From Petaurus breviceps papuanus (taxonomy: Eukaryota; Chordata; Mammalia; Diprotodontia; Petauridae), in NCBI GenBank assembly GCA_028583685.1, contig JAMXIF010000051.1, positions 43,404,898-43,468,897 of the forward strand: a DNA stretch of 64,000 bases, given 5' to 3'. The notes under the pieces were generated by a model. The model had not been told where the DNA came from, made no database searches, and saw only the letters and a list, made by a program, of their open reading frames with translations. Both the position numbers and the translations under genes were made by a program. Shown piece after piece: positions 32,216 to 42,699 of the stretch (its first letter is position 1; the number at the start of each line of letters is the position of its first letter).

Positions 32216-33108
32216 CCCTTATATAACATTTAGTTACACTTAAGAGAGTGGAAACATTTCCTTCTTTTTTTGGGGGGGGTGTTGTCTTTTACATGAAGGT
32301 GACACCATTTAGCTAGATAATCCCAAAATGAAAATTACCAATAATGAATATTACTTTTATTCCGTTAAGGTACAATTGGTGTTTTTCCTGTTTTTTTCTG
32401 TTCTCTGGAGTGATTTTATTTTTTCATTTACAACTGTGCACATAAAACCTGAAAGTACTCCAAAAAGCAAGGCTTCAACACCCCCTGAAAATATTTTCAA
32501 GAAATTCTTCACAATATCTCCAAGAAGGAATATGCCAAAGTGAAATTAAGCTCCCACACAGCCCTCCTTGCGACCACCAAGTTTACTAGTGACCACTTCT
32601 ACACACTTGTGAAAAACATGGGACATTTTCTCCTTGACATTTTGCTATGCAGTTTCCATTATTTTTAATATGATTTCCATAGAGTTTCCAGGGAGAATAA
32701 ATCCCCTAATTTATGAGAAATGGAATGCAGAAAAAAAAGAAAGTAATAGGAGAAATGGGACTTTTTTTAACACGTATTTTCTAGACAGCAAAAAATACAA
32801 GCCGTTATTACTGGCGCTCATTCTCTGCAGCTAAAGAAATCACTGAGCCAAATTCTGCCCTCTGACGATTCTCCTTGAAGTCACTAGAACCCATATGCTT
32901 CCTAAAGTAGAATGTGCTTCATTGCATTTCAAGGTCTAATCTTACCGTTATTACACCGGCAGAATCTCCATGAAATTGAATTTTTGTTTGTGTAAGAACG
33001 GCATATTTGAATATTTCCTGAAGCAAAATATGGTCATAGATGGTGGAGAATTAAGGTTAGTGGTAAATCCAATTGACATATCTCAAAGACTTCTCTGCAC
33101 TTACTAAT
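32216..33108. other. Repeat-free AT-rich block, candidate conserved noncoding DNA
   Basis: About 890 bp with no relic apart from a G8 run near 32,272. Confidence 0.4.
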
Positions 33109-33109
33109 T

Positions 33110-33152
33110 TGTGTGTGTGTGTGTGTGTGTGTATCTGTGAGTGTGTGTGTAG
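33110..33152 (+). repeat. (TG)n microsatellite
   Basis: Two TG runs separated by ATCTGTGAG. Confidence 0.9.
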
Positions 33153-33284
33153 GGTTTACTCTTTCTCCCACTTTGAAAGGACCAGGAAGACTTCTGAGAG
33201 TCACACAACACAAAAAGACACAGATATAATCATTGTGATTTCTATTTATAGTTACTTTAAGAAAATTAGTGTACCATTTTCAAG

Positions 33285-33400
33285 AGAAGGTGTGGTATAA
33301 TGGATGGTGTTGGATCTGGCTATGTCCCTTCTCAGACACTTATTATCTATGTGACCCTGGAAAATTCAATTCATCTCTTTGGGCCTCAGATTCCTATCTA
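33285..33400 (+). mobile_element. MIR SINE 5' half
   Basis: 'gtgtggtataatggatggtg', 'gacacttattatctatgtga', 'gggcctcagattcctatc'. Confidence 0.65.
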
Positions 33401-33520
33401 ATCCAACAAGAATTTATTTAGCATGCATTGTGGATCAGGCACTTTTCTAGGTGCTAAAAAGTAAAAGAAAAAATATCCCTTCCCTCAAAGGGCTTACATT
33501 CTACTGAAGGAAAGCACCTG
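33400..33520 (-). mobile_element. L2 LINE 3' end
   Basis: 'caacaagaatttatttagca', 'ttgtggatcaggcacttttc', 'cctcaaagggcttacattct'. Confidence 0.75.
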
Positions 33521-33599
33521 TTCAGCTTTCGTATATGTTATTCAATCTACTCATCCAAATTTCTTAACTAAGCATGTTATCTTGCCATGAAAATAGAAG

Positions 33600-34195
33600 C
33601 ATCTGGGTGAAACAACATATAGAGTGTAGAACCTGGAGTCAGGAAGACCTGAATTCATATCTTGCTTCAGACATTTACTAGTTGTGATGAAACTGGGCAA
33701 GTCAGGGAGGCCAGGTAGCACAGCAAGTAAGAGCACCGGCTCCAGTGTTGGAATGACCTGGAGATCGAATCCCGGGCTCAGACACTTAGCACCCACCCAG
33801 AAACACCTGGCCATGTAACCTTGAGCAAGTTACTTTACCCCAATTGCTTAGGGGCAGCCAGGTGGCTCAGTCAGTAAGAGCACCGGCTTCAGTGTCGGGA
33901 TGACCTGGGGATCAAATCTAGGCTCAGATACTCAGCACCACACCCAGAAATAACTGGCCGTGTAACCTTGAGCAAGTTACTTAACCCCATTGCTAAAATA
34001 AAATAAAATAAAAAACTGGGCAAGTCACTTAACCTCTGTCTACCTAAATTTCCTCATCTATAAAAAGGGGATAATAATAACAGTTATCTCATGGAGTTAT
34101 CTTCAGGGTCAAATACAATAATGTTTGTAAAGTGCTTTGTAAACTTTAAAGCACTATATTTATGCTAGCTATTATTATTTGCTAACTATTATTAA
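33600..34195 (+). mobile_element. MIR SINE split by a dimeric SINE
   Basis: 'cctggagtcaggaagacctg' and 'cttcagacatttactagttg' to the left; 'cacttaacctctgtctacct', 'tttgtaaagtgctttgtaaa' and 'gctagctattattatt' to the right of the insert. Confidence 0.85.
33705..34012 (+). mobile_element. Tandem-dimer SINE with perfect 15-bp target-site duplication
   Basis: Monomer 1 (33,705-33,850) and monomer 2 (33,851-~33,994) both read '...aagagcaccggct...', '...ctggccrtgtaaccttga', 'gcaagttact'. Only the second has a tail, (AAAAT)n. AAACTGGGCAAGTCA stands at 33,690-33,704 and again at 34,013-34,027, so the dimer went in as one unit. 'cagtaagagcaccggct' and the added CACCCAGAAA segment separate it from the other SINEs here. 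Confidence 0.9.
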
Positions 34196-34199
34196 AATG

Positions 34200-34300
34200 A
34201 AACCCAGTCAGTCATACTTTGATTTCTGCCACATTTGTAAAATCAAGATTGCAATACCTGTAGCAGTCACTTCACAGGATTGTTGTAAGGACTTCTAAGA
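34200..34300 (+). mobile_element. MIR SINE fragment
   Basis: 'tttctgccacatttgtaaaa', 'cacttcacaggattgttgta'. Confidence 0.5.
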
Positions 34301-34416
34301 ACACATATGCAACATATTCATACATTAATTATTATACATCTAATATATATGCATATATAATTATAAAGAATTATATATAACATGCTTTCTATATAATGCA
34401 TATGTGTTCTTAGAAG
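34292..34416. repeat. Perfect 20-bp inverted repeat around an AT-rich spacer
   Basis: CTTCTAAGAACACATATGCA at 34,292-34,311 and its exact complement at 34,397-34,416, separated by 85 bp that is almost all A and T. The left arm continues MIR sequence, so the right arm is the copy. Confidence 0.92.
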
Positions 34417-34419
34417 CCT

Positions 34420-34640
34420 CTCTACATATTATATAGATATTATTTATATATAATACATATAAAGAGAGAGATATCATTTTTATTTCTATTATATTCTTCC
34501 AATGGCCCTATGAACTCACCAATTTGGATGCTCCATCCAACAATGAAGAAATACAACTAGACCCAGACTCTTTGAGCAAACCTGAAAGCATTCTATAAAT
34601 GTTGGTTATCAGATCTTTTCAAGATTTTTTGTTATTTTTT
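34420..34640. other. AT-rich sequence with TATA simple repeats
   Basis: TATATAATA units to ~34,475, then unassigned sequence. Confidence 0.5.
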
Positions 34641-34925
34641 TCAACTCAGGAAAGATTATTTAATTTAATCAAAGCCAGAAAATGAAATGCCTAATTACAT
34701 GTACATCAGCGAGGATGGGAGAGTGAGGAGGGTGGGGGGGAAGCCAGACTGTGACTGAGTTTGCTTCAACTGTGGGTTTTTTTTTTTCCCTTATTGGTCT
34801 GATCATCAGTTTAATGCCATCTGGCCATTAATTGAGCTGTATAAAGTGAAATATTACACGACTTTCTGTATAATTAATGAACCTTAAATTCAGGAATAAA
34901 ATAAAGCAAATGCCATTCTCCTAGG
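34640..34925. promoter_or_regulatory. Candidate conserved noncoding element
   Basis: Repeat-free and rich in homeodomain-type cores: GCCTAATTACATG, CCATTAATTGAGC and GTATAATTAATGAAC, with a CATCTGG E-box-like site between them (34,815-34,825). Conservation cannot be measured from one sequence; this is a candidate only. Confidence 0.35.
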
Positions 34926-37018
34926 TTCCAGACATTCAGGAACCTCAGTAAAACATCTCAGATCTTCTCCATTTTTCGAAACATTTGTCATTTTCCCACT
35001 ATAGACCCATTCATCGACTAGCCAAAGCTACCTGCTTCATTTTTCAAATAATAAGTAAAAAGAAGGGTGGAGGGAATGCTTCGACATCTGCACAAAATAT
35101 GTCTATCCTCATTAGATCCATTTTCTCAATTAAATTCAAGTTTCTCTGTCCAAAAGGCATAAATCGGAGTATTGATTTAACTATAAAATAATGAAACTCC
35201 CGGTAGTCTTCTAAAACCATTTTACTTGGATGAGCATATAAGCTTTTAAAATATCAAGTTATTCCTGTATTTAATACATATAACTGCTTCCAGAGGTCTG
35301 CAGGCACTAAGGCACAGTTCCCCACTCCATTTGGAGAACTGCACCTAGATGCCTCGCCAACGCTTCACTACTGTGGGTTAGGGATTTTTTTTTAAGCTTT
35401 TGCTTGTATTTTATTCAGTATGAGTTTGATACCTCCTGAACACGAACTACATACCCAGCAGCCAAAATCAATAACCTATCTAATCAAGCCTCTATAAAGT
35501 AACAACAGACCTTCAGTGTTCTGTTCCTATAAAGAGTAGTTCAGACTAAGTTCTTCCTTCCAAACGGGTCTAGTTCTAAATTTATTAGTCTCTTCTGACA
35601 AGGTTACTGTATTGTTGTCTACCTGGAGCTCTAGCAAAACCACTTTGGGGAAGGAAATCAATTACCTCTCAAAAAAGGGGGAAAAGTAAAATTCTCTCCA
35701 CTCACCTTGAGGAGTTTGGGTTTTTTTTTTTTGCTTTGTTTTTTTGGTTTTTGTTTTTTTTTTTTCTTTTAGGCCTCAATTTTATTCTCCTTTCTTTGGA
35801 AAGCAAGGAACGGAAAGTAGTAGCCATACTGAGCAGCCACGGCTTTTCAAATTTAAAAACAAAAAACAATTCTATTTAAATATTTCATAGTAGTATCTTC
35901 AGTGCAAACACTAGAACAGGGAACAAAGAGATGTAAAGGAAATGTTTTGATAAATAGCATCAGATCAGAAATACAAACATTTTTCCTGGTTCTGGGGAGT
36001 TTAAGCAGCAAATTCTCCTTGCATAATACATCATATGCTCTTTTGATATCCAGGGGAAAAAAACAAACTTCTGAATATTCTTCCCTCAATGGTTTTGCTG
36101 TACATTTGATACAGATACTCATTTTAAGTTTTTTCAATTTTTTTCCTTGGAAGATTTTTCATGGCTGGTAGTTGAGGCTATGTTGGAATCCATCCACTTT
36201 ATTTTTTTGGTCTCTGTACCTTTAAATCTATGTCTCTGATTCTGTTTTAACATTATGGAACCATCTATCAAGCCCAATAAATTTAAGGACAACACATTAG
36301 AGGTAAAAGTCAATATATGCAATATAGGTTTTCTCTTGGTAATCCCTCACCTACAGTTACCTTTTGGTCTTTCAGGAAACCATAACTAAATTTCAACATT
36401 ATAAACAACCAAAGTCTGTGCTAACACCCCATCCTAGAGATGCAAAAAGGACTGCCAAGTATCTTTGTGCTGAGGCCTAACTTTAGAAAAGTGAGGCCAT
36501 AAAAAGTTATCGACAGGGGAGCATTTGTGCTGAAGTCGGCTACCAATGGCTATGTCTCCTAACATTCTTATCTTCACTCATTGATCTCACTGCAGTTTCT
36601 CCTCCCACCCCACCTCAGTATCCACTGATCGCCCCATATTTCAAAGAGCTAATCTCATCTGCTGCCTTGAAAGATATAGCTTTCACATCCATCCTTATCA
36701 CTAGTATCTCGACTTACGCTCCTTTCAAATTCTCTGCATTTCAACTGACAACACTGTAATTCTTCTTTCCTATGATGTAAGTGTTAAATTAAGACTGCAG
36801 CAGGACTGTCATTCAGAAGAAATGGCTGCCATTGACTCACTCTCAGTAGACTTTGGTCTCTCCAATAGTAATGGGAGACCACTCTGTTCACCCACACCCT
36901 TACAGCATCTTTCAGGAAAGTTAACTGAATGACACATCTGCATTTGAGAGGTTCTCCATTCCTGGGGGTTATGAAGGACCTAATCTTGATCTCAAAAAGA
37001 TGATCTTCTCTCTACTTG
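34926..37018. other. Repeat-poor block
   Basis: About 2.1 kb with no mobile element recognised except poly-T at 35,717-35,775. A pair of opposed open frames at 35,853-36,171 lacks domains. Confidence 0.45.
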
Positions 37019-37019
37019 T

Positions 37020-37075
37020 ATCCATATTTCCAGAAGCTTGGCACAGTGTCTGGTACACAGTAAGTAGGTGCTTGG
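37020..37075 (+). mobile_element. L2 LINE extreme 3' end
   Basis: 'gcttggcacagtgtctggta', 'cacagtaagtaggtgctt'. Confidence 0.7.
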
Positions 37076-37260
37076 GAACACACAAACATGGCATTACAGC
37101 TAACTGAGTCAAGTAGCAAAGCCCAAGAGGGAAAAATAAATTGATTTTATAATTTATTATAAGAACTTTCTATATTCTAGGAACTGAGTTAGGTGCTAAT
37201 GAAATGGACACAAAAAGGAAACAGTCCTTTGTTATATTCTATCAGAGGGAAAAACATATA

Positions 37261-37365
37261 AGTGTGTGTGTATATATATATATAAACATGTAAGTGTATA
37301 TCTATGAACATATGCATGTATATAAACATGTAAGTGTATATATGTGTGTGCATGTGTATGTCACT
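37261..37365 (+). repeat. TA/TG microsatellite with a 40-bp tandem duplication
   Basis: 'tataaacatgtaagtgtata' occurs at 37,281-37,300 and again at 37,321-37,340, a 40-bp period. Confidence 0.85.
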
Positions 37366-37382
37366 ATCATATGTGTGTGGTG

Positions 37383-37637
37383 GTGGTAGTGTGTCATTTC
37401 TATCGTATCCGACTCTTCCTGACCCCATTTGGGGTTTTCTTGGCAAAGATACTAGAGCAATTTACCATTTCCTTCTGTAGCTCATTTTACAAGTGAGGAA
37501 ACTGGGGCAAACAGAATTAAGTGACTTGACCAGGGTCACATGGTCAGTACATGTCTGAGGTCAGATTTGAAAGCAGGAAAATGAGTCTTCCTGATTTCAA
37601 GCCGAGTGTTCTATCCATGACAACCACCTAGCTGCCC
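37383..37637 (-). mobile_element. RTE-tailed SINE
   Basis: Antisense: 'gaccccatttggggttttct', 'tggcaaagatactagagcaa', 'ccatttccttctgtagctca', closing 'caaccacctagctgcc'. Sits between two TA/TG blocks. Confidence 0.88.
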
Positions 37638-37874
37638 AAATATGTATGTGCTTATATGTATATTTGTGCATATGTGTACATGAACATATATGCATGACTA
37701 TATGTGTATATATGTAAATAGAACAAATATGAAATTAATACCAGACAGAGAAAGGAGTGACTAACAGTTGGAGGATCAGAAAAAGGCTTTCTCTAGATGA
37801 AAAGTCTTAAAGAAGTGATCAAATATTCTAAACAATCATAAGCTTTAGAGACCTCACTTATTCTTAGTATCACA

Positions 37875-38062
37875 AAACCACAGACTTAAAGCTGGAAGCA
37901 CCCTTAACATCATCTTCTCTGATAATTTCATTTCACAAAGGGGGAAACTGAGGTCTTGAGAGGTGAAATCACTTACCTAAAGTCACACAATTAGTAGGTA
38001 GCTGAGCTGGGATTAGAACCCAGGTCCTCTCACCTGAATGCCAATGCTTGTTGCCCTACAAG
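37875..38062 (-). mobile_element. MIR3 SINE, nearly full length
   Basis: 'aaagctggaagcacccttaa', 'gggggaaactgaggtcttga', 'agaacccaggtcctctcacc'. Confidence 0.78.
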
Positions 38063-39085
38063 GAAATTGAGCTGTTCATTGTCAAACAATGAGTTTTCTG
38101 CTACAAAAGATAATAGATGATGATGAAAGGAAAGACCCATCCTAGCCTACTGTCTATTTCACTGAATCACCAGTGACCCCAGCTTTTCTTTAAGTTTGAG
38201 ATTCTAGTAATGGGGGTTAACAACAGGACTCATTCTGCTTGGCCCTTTATTTCTCCTTCCTCATATCTACTTTTAGACGAGTGATGTTCTCTGCATGGGC
38301 TGTTTTCCAAGCATCCACACCATTGTCTTTTCCCATTCAGATGTGGTCCAAAATCAATAGCTTTCGCCTGCTTTCATTACCATCTGCTTGAGTGATCCTT
38401 CACCCTCAGTGATAAGGACAACATTAGCACCACCTGAGATTACTGCCTGCCTTTCTCCAATGTGGATCCTATCATGGCCACCATCTCCAGCAGTGCCCAT
38501 TACCATTAAAGATTTAACAGCTGCAATGTCATAATGCAGCCTCTGCTGATGTTCATCTCCTATTGAAACGCCTCTGGATGTTCCCAAGAAAGCTGATGCA
38601 TTCAGTTGACCAAATAGCCTACCGATGTCTATCTTCCAGGGAAGAAATCACAAATTTTCTAAGATGAGTTTTAAAAGGAATCTCTGACTCTTATCCCTGA
38701 GCTCTGTGTCTCTGAGACTGGTTTGCTCATAGGACCCCACCCCCACCATCTTTCTTTTATGTTTCATCATCTCCTAAATGCATGACTGATGATGTCTCAT
38801 TTAACACTGATCTCTGACTTATTATGTAAAGCCCATGTTTAAGTACCTAGAAATGGGACAAAGGTCTCTCCACCCAGCAGCATTTAAGGGAAGTGGTGCT
38901 TTTGAGATAAGGCCTCACACACTTATGGGCAATATTTGACAAGGAGATTGGCTTTTAAAAAGTGCTGAAAGTTTTGCTCAGCTATTACTTTAAGGGAAAA
39001 ATCATTGACCTTATTCTCATAACCTTGACAAATTATCTATATTTCTGCCATTTTCCCTGATCAAATTAATTGTCTGGGAATCTTT
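38063..39085. other. Repeat-free block
   Basis: About 1 kb without a recognised relic; holds the minus-strand open frame listed separately. Confidence 0.45.
38354..38641 (-). other. Unexplained open frame, possible exon or processed-gene fragment
   Basis: On the minus strand about 95 codons are open between stops, reading FLPWKIDIGRLFGQLNASAF, then SIGDEHQQRLHYDIAAVK, GDGGHDRIHIGERQA and ITEGEGSLKQMVMKAGESY. Composition is protein-like (Gly, Asp, Glu and His spread evenly, no low complexity) and no repeat family fits. A pyrimidine-rich TTTCTTCCCTGGAAG just upstream could be a weak splice acceptor. There is no internal ATG near the upstream end. I do not recognise any homologue. It could be an exon, an old processed fragment or chance. 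Confidence 0.2.
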
Positions 39086-39089
39086 GTAC

Positions 39090-39400
39090 CAATTCAGTCT
39101 CATATAACAAACATTTGTTAAGACCCTACTAAATGGGTACCATATTGCACTCTAAAGATACTAAGATAAAATAAAAATATGCTTTGCCCTTAAGTAACTT
39201 ACATTCTATAGGAAATAATATAGTGTATAAACAGATAAATACATTCACAATGGTCTGAGGTGATAGGGAGCAGCAGCAACAAAACAGAAGAGAAGGAAAG
39301 TTATCAGGAAAATATTCCTATAGAAGGAGGGGACAGTGAAATCGAACATTGAGTGAAATTAGGGCTTCTGAGACCTGGAGCTGAGGAAATAGGGGATCAT
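39090..39400 (-). mobile_element. L2 LINE 3' region
   Basis: 'acaaacatttgttaagaccc', 'gcccttaagtaacttacatt', 'ctgaggtgatagggagcagc', with weaker similarity to 39,400. Confidence 0.65.
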
Positions 39401-39410
39401 GGCAAAGAGA

Positions 39411-39416
<6 letters not shown>

Positions 39417-39446
<30 letters not shown>
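39417..39446 (+). repeat. (CA)n microsatellite
   Basis: Fourteen or so CA units. Confidence 0.93.
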
Positions 39447-39447
<1 letters not shown>

Positions 39448-39585
39448 ACAGAGAGAGGGGGAGGCAGGGAGAGAGAGGGGGGGCGGAGGGAAGGGAGAGA
39501 GAGAGGCAGGGAGAGAGAGAGACATAGGGAGGGAGGGAGAGAGGGAGGGAGGGAAGAAGGGAGAGAGGGAGGGAGAGAGAAGTGA
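39447..39585 (+). repeat. GAGG/GGGA polypurine tract
   Basis: Nearly pure purine for about 135 bp with GAGAGA and GGGAGG units; partly mirror-symmetric. Confidence 0.92.
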
Positions 39586-39654
39586 TATTGAGTTACAGAG
39601 ACAATAAACAGGTAAATTGGCAGGAATATCAGGTGTGTGAAGTAATTATCAGAA

Positions 39655-39705
39655 GAAAATTGATAAAGCACCTGCTATGTTCCAGGCATGATGCCAGGCA
39701 TGATG
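39655..39705 (-). mobile_element. L2 LINE terminal scrap
   Basis: 'aaagcacctgctatgttcca'; GGCATGATGCCAGGCATGATG holds a direct duplication. Confidence 0.6.
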
Positions 39706-39724
39706 TCCCCCAATATGGAACATT

Positions 39725-40209
39725 CTTTTTTTTAATCTCTTTATTTCCCTGACCTTCTTCAAGATTCAGTTCAATCACCTTTCCAGTGACCTCAGCTGGT
39801 AGTGCCATCACTTTGGGGGTTACCTTTTACTTAGGGAGTATGCTGGAGCCAGCTTACCCAAAGACTCAATTGTTTAATTTTCAATGTGAGCATTTATACT
39901 TCATAAGTCAACAAATAGTACAAAGCAGTCCTTGATTGACTGTTTCGTTGATTGTCTAGACATACAAAAATGATGGAGAAAAAGGTGATAAAGCAGATTA
40001 AACTTGGTATGTACAATGTCATATTTTTGAAGAGCCAGTTATTAAACATTTACAGGCACATCTATCTACTCTGTATGAATCTTGTATGTAACTATCTATT
40101 TACATGTTGTCTCTACCATAAGATTGTAAGATCCTTGAAGGCAGGGATGTCTCCAGTGCTTAGCACAGTGCTTGGCATATATTAAGTGCTTAATAAATGA
40201 TTGCCATGA
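39725..40209 (+). mobile_element. L2 LINE 3' region
   Basis: 'ttcttcaagattcagttcaa', later 'aagattgtaagatccttgaa', 'gtgcttagcacagtgcttgg', 'aagtgcttaataaatgattg'. The middle (39,850-40,020) is too worn to assign. Confidence 0.72.
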
Positions 40210-40462
40210 GCCAGCTAGATGGCACAGTGAATAGAGAGCCTGGCCTGGAGTCAGAAAGATCTGAATTCAAATCTAGCCTCAGAAACTTACTAGCTGTTTG
40301 ACCCAGAGCATGTCACTTAACCCTGTTTCTCTCAGTTTTCTCATCTGTAAACTGAGCTGGAGAAGGAAATGGCAAACCTCTCCAAGTATCTTTGCCAAGA
40401 AAACCCCAAATGGGGTCACATAGAGTCAGACACAAACACAAATGATATCGACTAATTGAATG
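40210..40462 (+). mobile_element. RTE-tailed SINE, nearly full length
   Basis: 'ccagctagatggcacagtga', 'cctggagtcagaaagatctg', 'gagctggagaaggaaatggc', 'tctttgccaagaaaacccca', 'ggtcacatagagtcagacac'. Follows directly on the L2 end. Confidence 0.9.
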
Positions 40463-40559
40463 ATCTACAAGGGTCTAACAGCATAGCTAATTTATTGAGT
40501 ATAGAACATCTGAATTAGACATTCATGATGATAAAAATAATAATAACATTGAGAAGGGT

Positions 40560-41155
40560 TCATGTTTCTTGAGCACTGTGGGCTTTCCCACAATCTCCCA
40601 GCATGAATCAGATAAAGGTACTCTTCTGTTCAAAAATCTGCATTGGCTCCCAGTTGCCTCAGACACAAGCCTTTGCCAGGCATTCAAGGCTCTCTTCCAT
40701 CTAGATACTACTCTACCTTCCCATATCCTCTCTTATTTTTTTCCTCATTATATGCTAAATTATGCCCCATTGGATCTGCTCTCTGCCCTGCAAATGTTGG
40801 TCTCACCAACTACAGTCCTTTTCTACACTGCTCCTAGAATATTTCTCTCTCTCTTTTCACCTATAGAATTTAATCCACCTCAAATGATACCTCCCTTCCA
40901 AGCCTTTGCTGACTTTGGGGTCCCTAACCATCTTCTCTGTCCTATTTGACAAAAAGCATTTTATGTATATATTTTTCCATATATGTCCTTGAATATAGAA
41001 CCCGTTGTGTCTTTCTCTGCCCCAGAGAATATAAACTCCTTGAGGGCAGGGACTACTTTTATTCTTGCCGTTGTATCCCTAGAGCCGAGTACAATGTCTG
41101 GCACACAGTAGGTCCTTAATAGATGCTCATTGAATTGTTGAATTGAATTGCAATA
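40560..41155 (+). mobile_element. Long L2 LINE 3' region
   Basis: 'tgcattggctcccagttgcc', 'ccaggcattcaaggctctct', 'gagaatataaactccttgag', 'gtctggcacacagtaggtcc', ending in TGAATTG repeats. Explains the 126-codon open frame at 40,569-40,949. Confidence 0.85.
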
Positions 41156-41159
41156 TTTA

Positions 41160-41312
41160 TTATATAATACCCTATACTATTCTTGTCTGTCTTTTTCTTC
41201 CTCCAGATTATAAGCTGCCCAGGGCAGAAATCATTACCTTGTTTAAAATTTGCATCTCTCCTAGTGCTTAGCATGGTTCTCTTTCTACTATAGATTCTTG
41301 ACACAAATTAAA
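41160..41312 (+). mobile_element. Second L2 LINE 3' end
   Basis: 'ctccagattataagctgccc', 'gggcagaaatcattaccttg', 'tctcctagtgcttagcatgg'. Confidence 0.65.
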
Positions 41313-41363
41313 TGGGTGGATACTGTGGTGGAGGTAGTTATCTGAATAGATACATGTCATCAG

Positions 41364-41502
41364 GGAAGGAAGGAAGGAAGGAAGGAAGGAAGGAAGGAAG
41401 GAAGGAAGGAAGGAAGGAAGGAAGGAAGGAAGGAAGGAAGGAAGGAAGGAAGAAAGGAAGGAAGGAAGGAAGGAAGGAAGGAAGGAAGGAAGGAAGGAAG
41501 GA
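41364..41502 (+). repeat. (GGAA)n microsatellite
   Basis: About 34 tetranucleotide units with one GAAAG interruption. GGAA arrays of this size are known binding platforms for ETS-domain factors. Confidence 0.97.
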
Positions 41503-41509
41503 TGGCAGT

Positions 41510-41735
41510 GACAGACATTATACTAAACATTTTACAATACTATCATGTTTGATCCTCGTGACACTAAGAGGGTAATGCTACGATTATCCCCATTTTGCAT
41601 TTGAGGAAACTGAGGTAGACAGATTAAGTGACCTGTCCAGGGTCATAGAACTAGTAAGTATCTGAGGCTGCATTTGAACTCAGGTCTTCCTGACTCCAGG
41701 CTCCACTGTGCCACCAAGCTGCCTCTGTTAGACAA
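41510..41735 (-). mobile_element. MIR/THER1 SINE, nearly full length
   Basis: 'tatccccattttgcatttga', 'aagtgacctgtccagggtca', 'actcaggtcttcctgactcc', 'gtgccaccaagctgcctc'. Confidence 0.82.
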
Positions 41736-42695
41736 TAGCCTACTCACTAATATATACAAATATTCAAATACAACTGTGGTCTAACAAATGTGGACATCTC
41801 CTCCAACAATGAAGATCACAACCCATCCATGCCTGCCCACCCTGAGTCAGTCATGTTCATACCCTTGCCTCTGTTCTCCGCAGAGTCCACTCAGCATTCC
41901 TGGACCTTCTTTGCTTACCCTTTACATTGTAAGGATCGTAGTTGAGTGGGCAGGCTGCCCATCAGTTGTTTCTTACCTCCAGTCTGTCACCAGCACATTT
42001 GTTTTTCTGCTCCTGGATTTCTTTGACGACACCCTTAATTCAGTTTCTCCTTAGTAATTCCCTTTTTTATTGTACTACAACCTACTCGCAATCACTATGC
42101 AACTTCCCATTTGCCCTTTGGGTGATCCCCATTTTCCATCCTCCAGAGACTATAGTGTTCCGAGTCTCGCAACCTTACAATAACACCAGAAGAATAATGG
42201 TATTCAAAGAAGAGCCTTTGTTTCAGACAGAAGCTTAGAGCCATTAAAAGAACAGGGCAATTCAGCCCACTACCTTCCTTCTATGCAATTCTAGCCCAAC
42301 TCACTGTCCACTGCCAACATCCGTGTGAGAGGGTACGTCCTGATGGATGGTCTCGATAGGCTGTGGATCCACCTGCACCCCATAATCTGAATAACAGGCA
42401 CTGATTAATAATAAAAATAACAGTCATCATAAAATGAAAAGTTCATTGTCCTGTGACTTTTTAAGAATTACTTTGCTACATTTTATTGAGTTTGGAATAT
42501 GTTGCAACATTAGGAAATTTCAATTATCTCCCTTAAGAAATAAACTGACTTAGAGAAAAGGCAAAGTTACTGAGAGAAATCATAGAGATAAATCCCCTCT
42601 TTTTATAGTCACTAAAGTCTCATAGGTCTAGTACAGGTAGGCATTAAATCTATGACTTCATGTCTATAGAGAACTCCCAGAGGAGAAAATCCCCT
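41736..42695. other. Unassigned sequence
   Basis: 42,130-42,300 reads like part of a dispersed repeat ('ccagaagaataatggtattc') but I could not name it. No exon recognised. Confidence 0.35.
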
Positions 42696-42699
42696 CTAC

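Larger units (their letters stand above)
37145..37860 (-). mobile_element. L2 LINE 3' region split by microsatellites and a SINE
   Basis: 'ctaggaactgagttaggtgc' and 'ttatattctatcagagggaa' before the inserts; 'accagacagagaaaggagtg' and 'aaaggctttctctagatgaa' after. Confidence 0.6.

Noticed and set aside
40569-40949. 126-codon open frame
   Set aside because: Lies wholly in the sense 3' region of an L2 LINE.
41364-41502. CRISPR-like or satellite array
   Set aside because: Pure GGAA tetranucleotide repeat without spacers. No CRISPR array, operon or bacterial-type gene exists in this mammalian window.
42130-42300. Unnamed dispersed repeat, possibly part of an RTE-type LINE
   Set aside because: Only a vague resemblance to sequences I recall; not enough to assign a family or strand.
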